Assembly: GCA_043804925.1 (NCBI GenBank) | Contig: JAZDIP010000062.1 | Span: forward strand, 1-5,540 | Source: ChocPot-Mid sp043804925 | GTDB lineage: Bacteria; Bacteroidota; Ignavibacteria; Kapaibacteriales; UBA2268 | Length of the DNA: 5,540 bases | Reading direction: 5' to 3' | Shown: positions 5,391 through 5,540 of the stretch, piece after piece | Numbering within the stretch: the stretch's first letter is position 1 | How the letters are laid out: every line of letters begins with the position of its first letter | Translations under genes and position numbers: made by a program | Notes under the pieces: model-generated | Told to the model about the DNA's origin: nothing | Seen by the model: the letters and a program-made list of their open reading frames with translations, nothing else | Databases searched by the model: none

Positions 5391-5540
5391 TTATTTGATA
5401 ACTCTCAACTGTCTTGTCAACATCATATTTCCGGATTTCAGTACTATGGTATATAAGCCGCTGTTTACACTGCTCATATCCATTTCCATCACTCCGTTGC
5501 TGATTTCATATTTGACTTCTATGTTTCTGCCATTGACGTC
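5391..5540 (-). CDS. Partial gene: C-terminal type IX secretion sorting tail
   Basis: The last 49 codons of a minus-strand gene run off the right edge in an open frame that ends at TAA (5391-5393). The translation starts DVNGRNIEVKYEI, continues through MDMSSVNSGLYTIVLKSGN and ends MLTRQLRVIK. This follows the type A T9SS sorting domain pattern: a D-x-x-G-R turn near the start of the tail, an alternating hydrophobic strand, an (S/N)SG(L/I/V)Y turn, a strand of the form TIVLKSG, and a closing basic strand ending at the C-terminus (LRVIK). In Bacteroidota such tails send proteins across the outer membrane by T9SS, after which the tail is usually cleaved. The passenger protein is outside the window and cannot be named. 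The shared terminator lies 23 bases past its stop. Confidence 0.82.
   Translation of the reverse strand, partial: DVNGRNIEVKYEISNGVMEMDMSSVNSGLYTIVLKSGNMMLTRQLRVIK

Overview
The window looks like a piece of chromosome from an AT-rich member of the Bacteroidota or a close relative in the FCB group. Three things suggest this. The right edge encodes what looks like a type IX secretion (T9SS) C-terminal sorting tail. The left edge is built of CTCTGTG / AATCAGCTTAATCAACGG intergenic repeats of a kind I associate with such genomes. Upstream regions are A/T-rich and most starts have weak or absent Shine-Dalgarno sequences. No rRNA, tRNA, CRISPR array, transposase or integrase is visible. The lineage assignment is an inference.

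Layout. Positions 1-557 hold no gene. This stretch is a patchwork of tandem repeats: about three copies of a 150-bp unit with a 302-bp higher-order period, 7-bp CATTYTA runs between units, and a 9-bp ATTAAACT-type run that stops just short of the next gene. Two genes follow on the minus strand: rubrerythrin (start at 2627, read first) and pyruvate kinase (558-1976, read second). A perfect 12-bp inverted repeat lies in the 78-bp gap between them. A 240-bp intergenic region separates rubrerythrin from a plus-strand pair 9 bp apart: a small DUF454/YbaN-type membrane protein and an HpnE-type FAD-dependent oxidoreductase (hydroxysqualene dehydroxylase family). After a 185-bp AT-rich gap comes a plus-strand 164-residue TerB-like protein, then a strong bidirectional terminator shared with a convergent minus-strand gene. 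Only the last 49 codons of that gene are inside the window, and they encode the T9SS-type tail.

How the genes relate. Most of the window is ordinary housekeeping or stress content: the last step of glycolysis, peroxide detoxification, one step of squalene/hopanoid lipid synthesis, and one exported or surface protein. The only likely operon is DUF454-HpnE. HpnE normally works with HpnC and HpnD, and neither is in view. I found no defence system, toxin-antitoxin pair or other evident new multi-gene system. The points most worth a second look are the higher-order repeat array, the potassium-site residues of pyruvate kinase, the DUF454-HpnE pair and the uncharacterised TerB-like protein.
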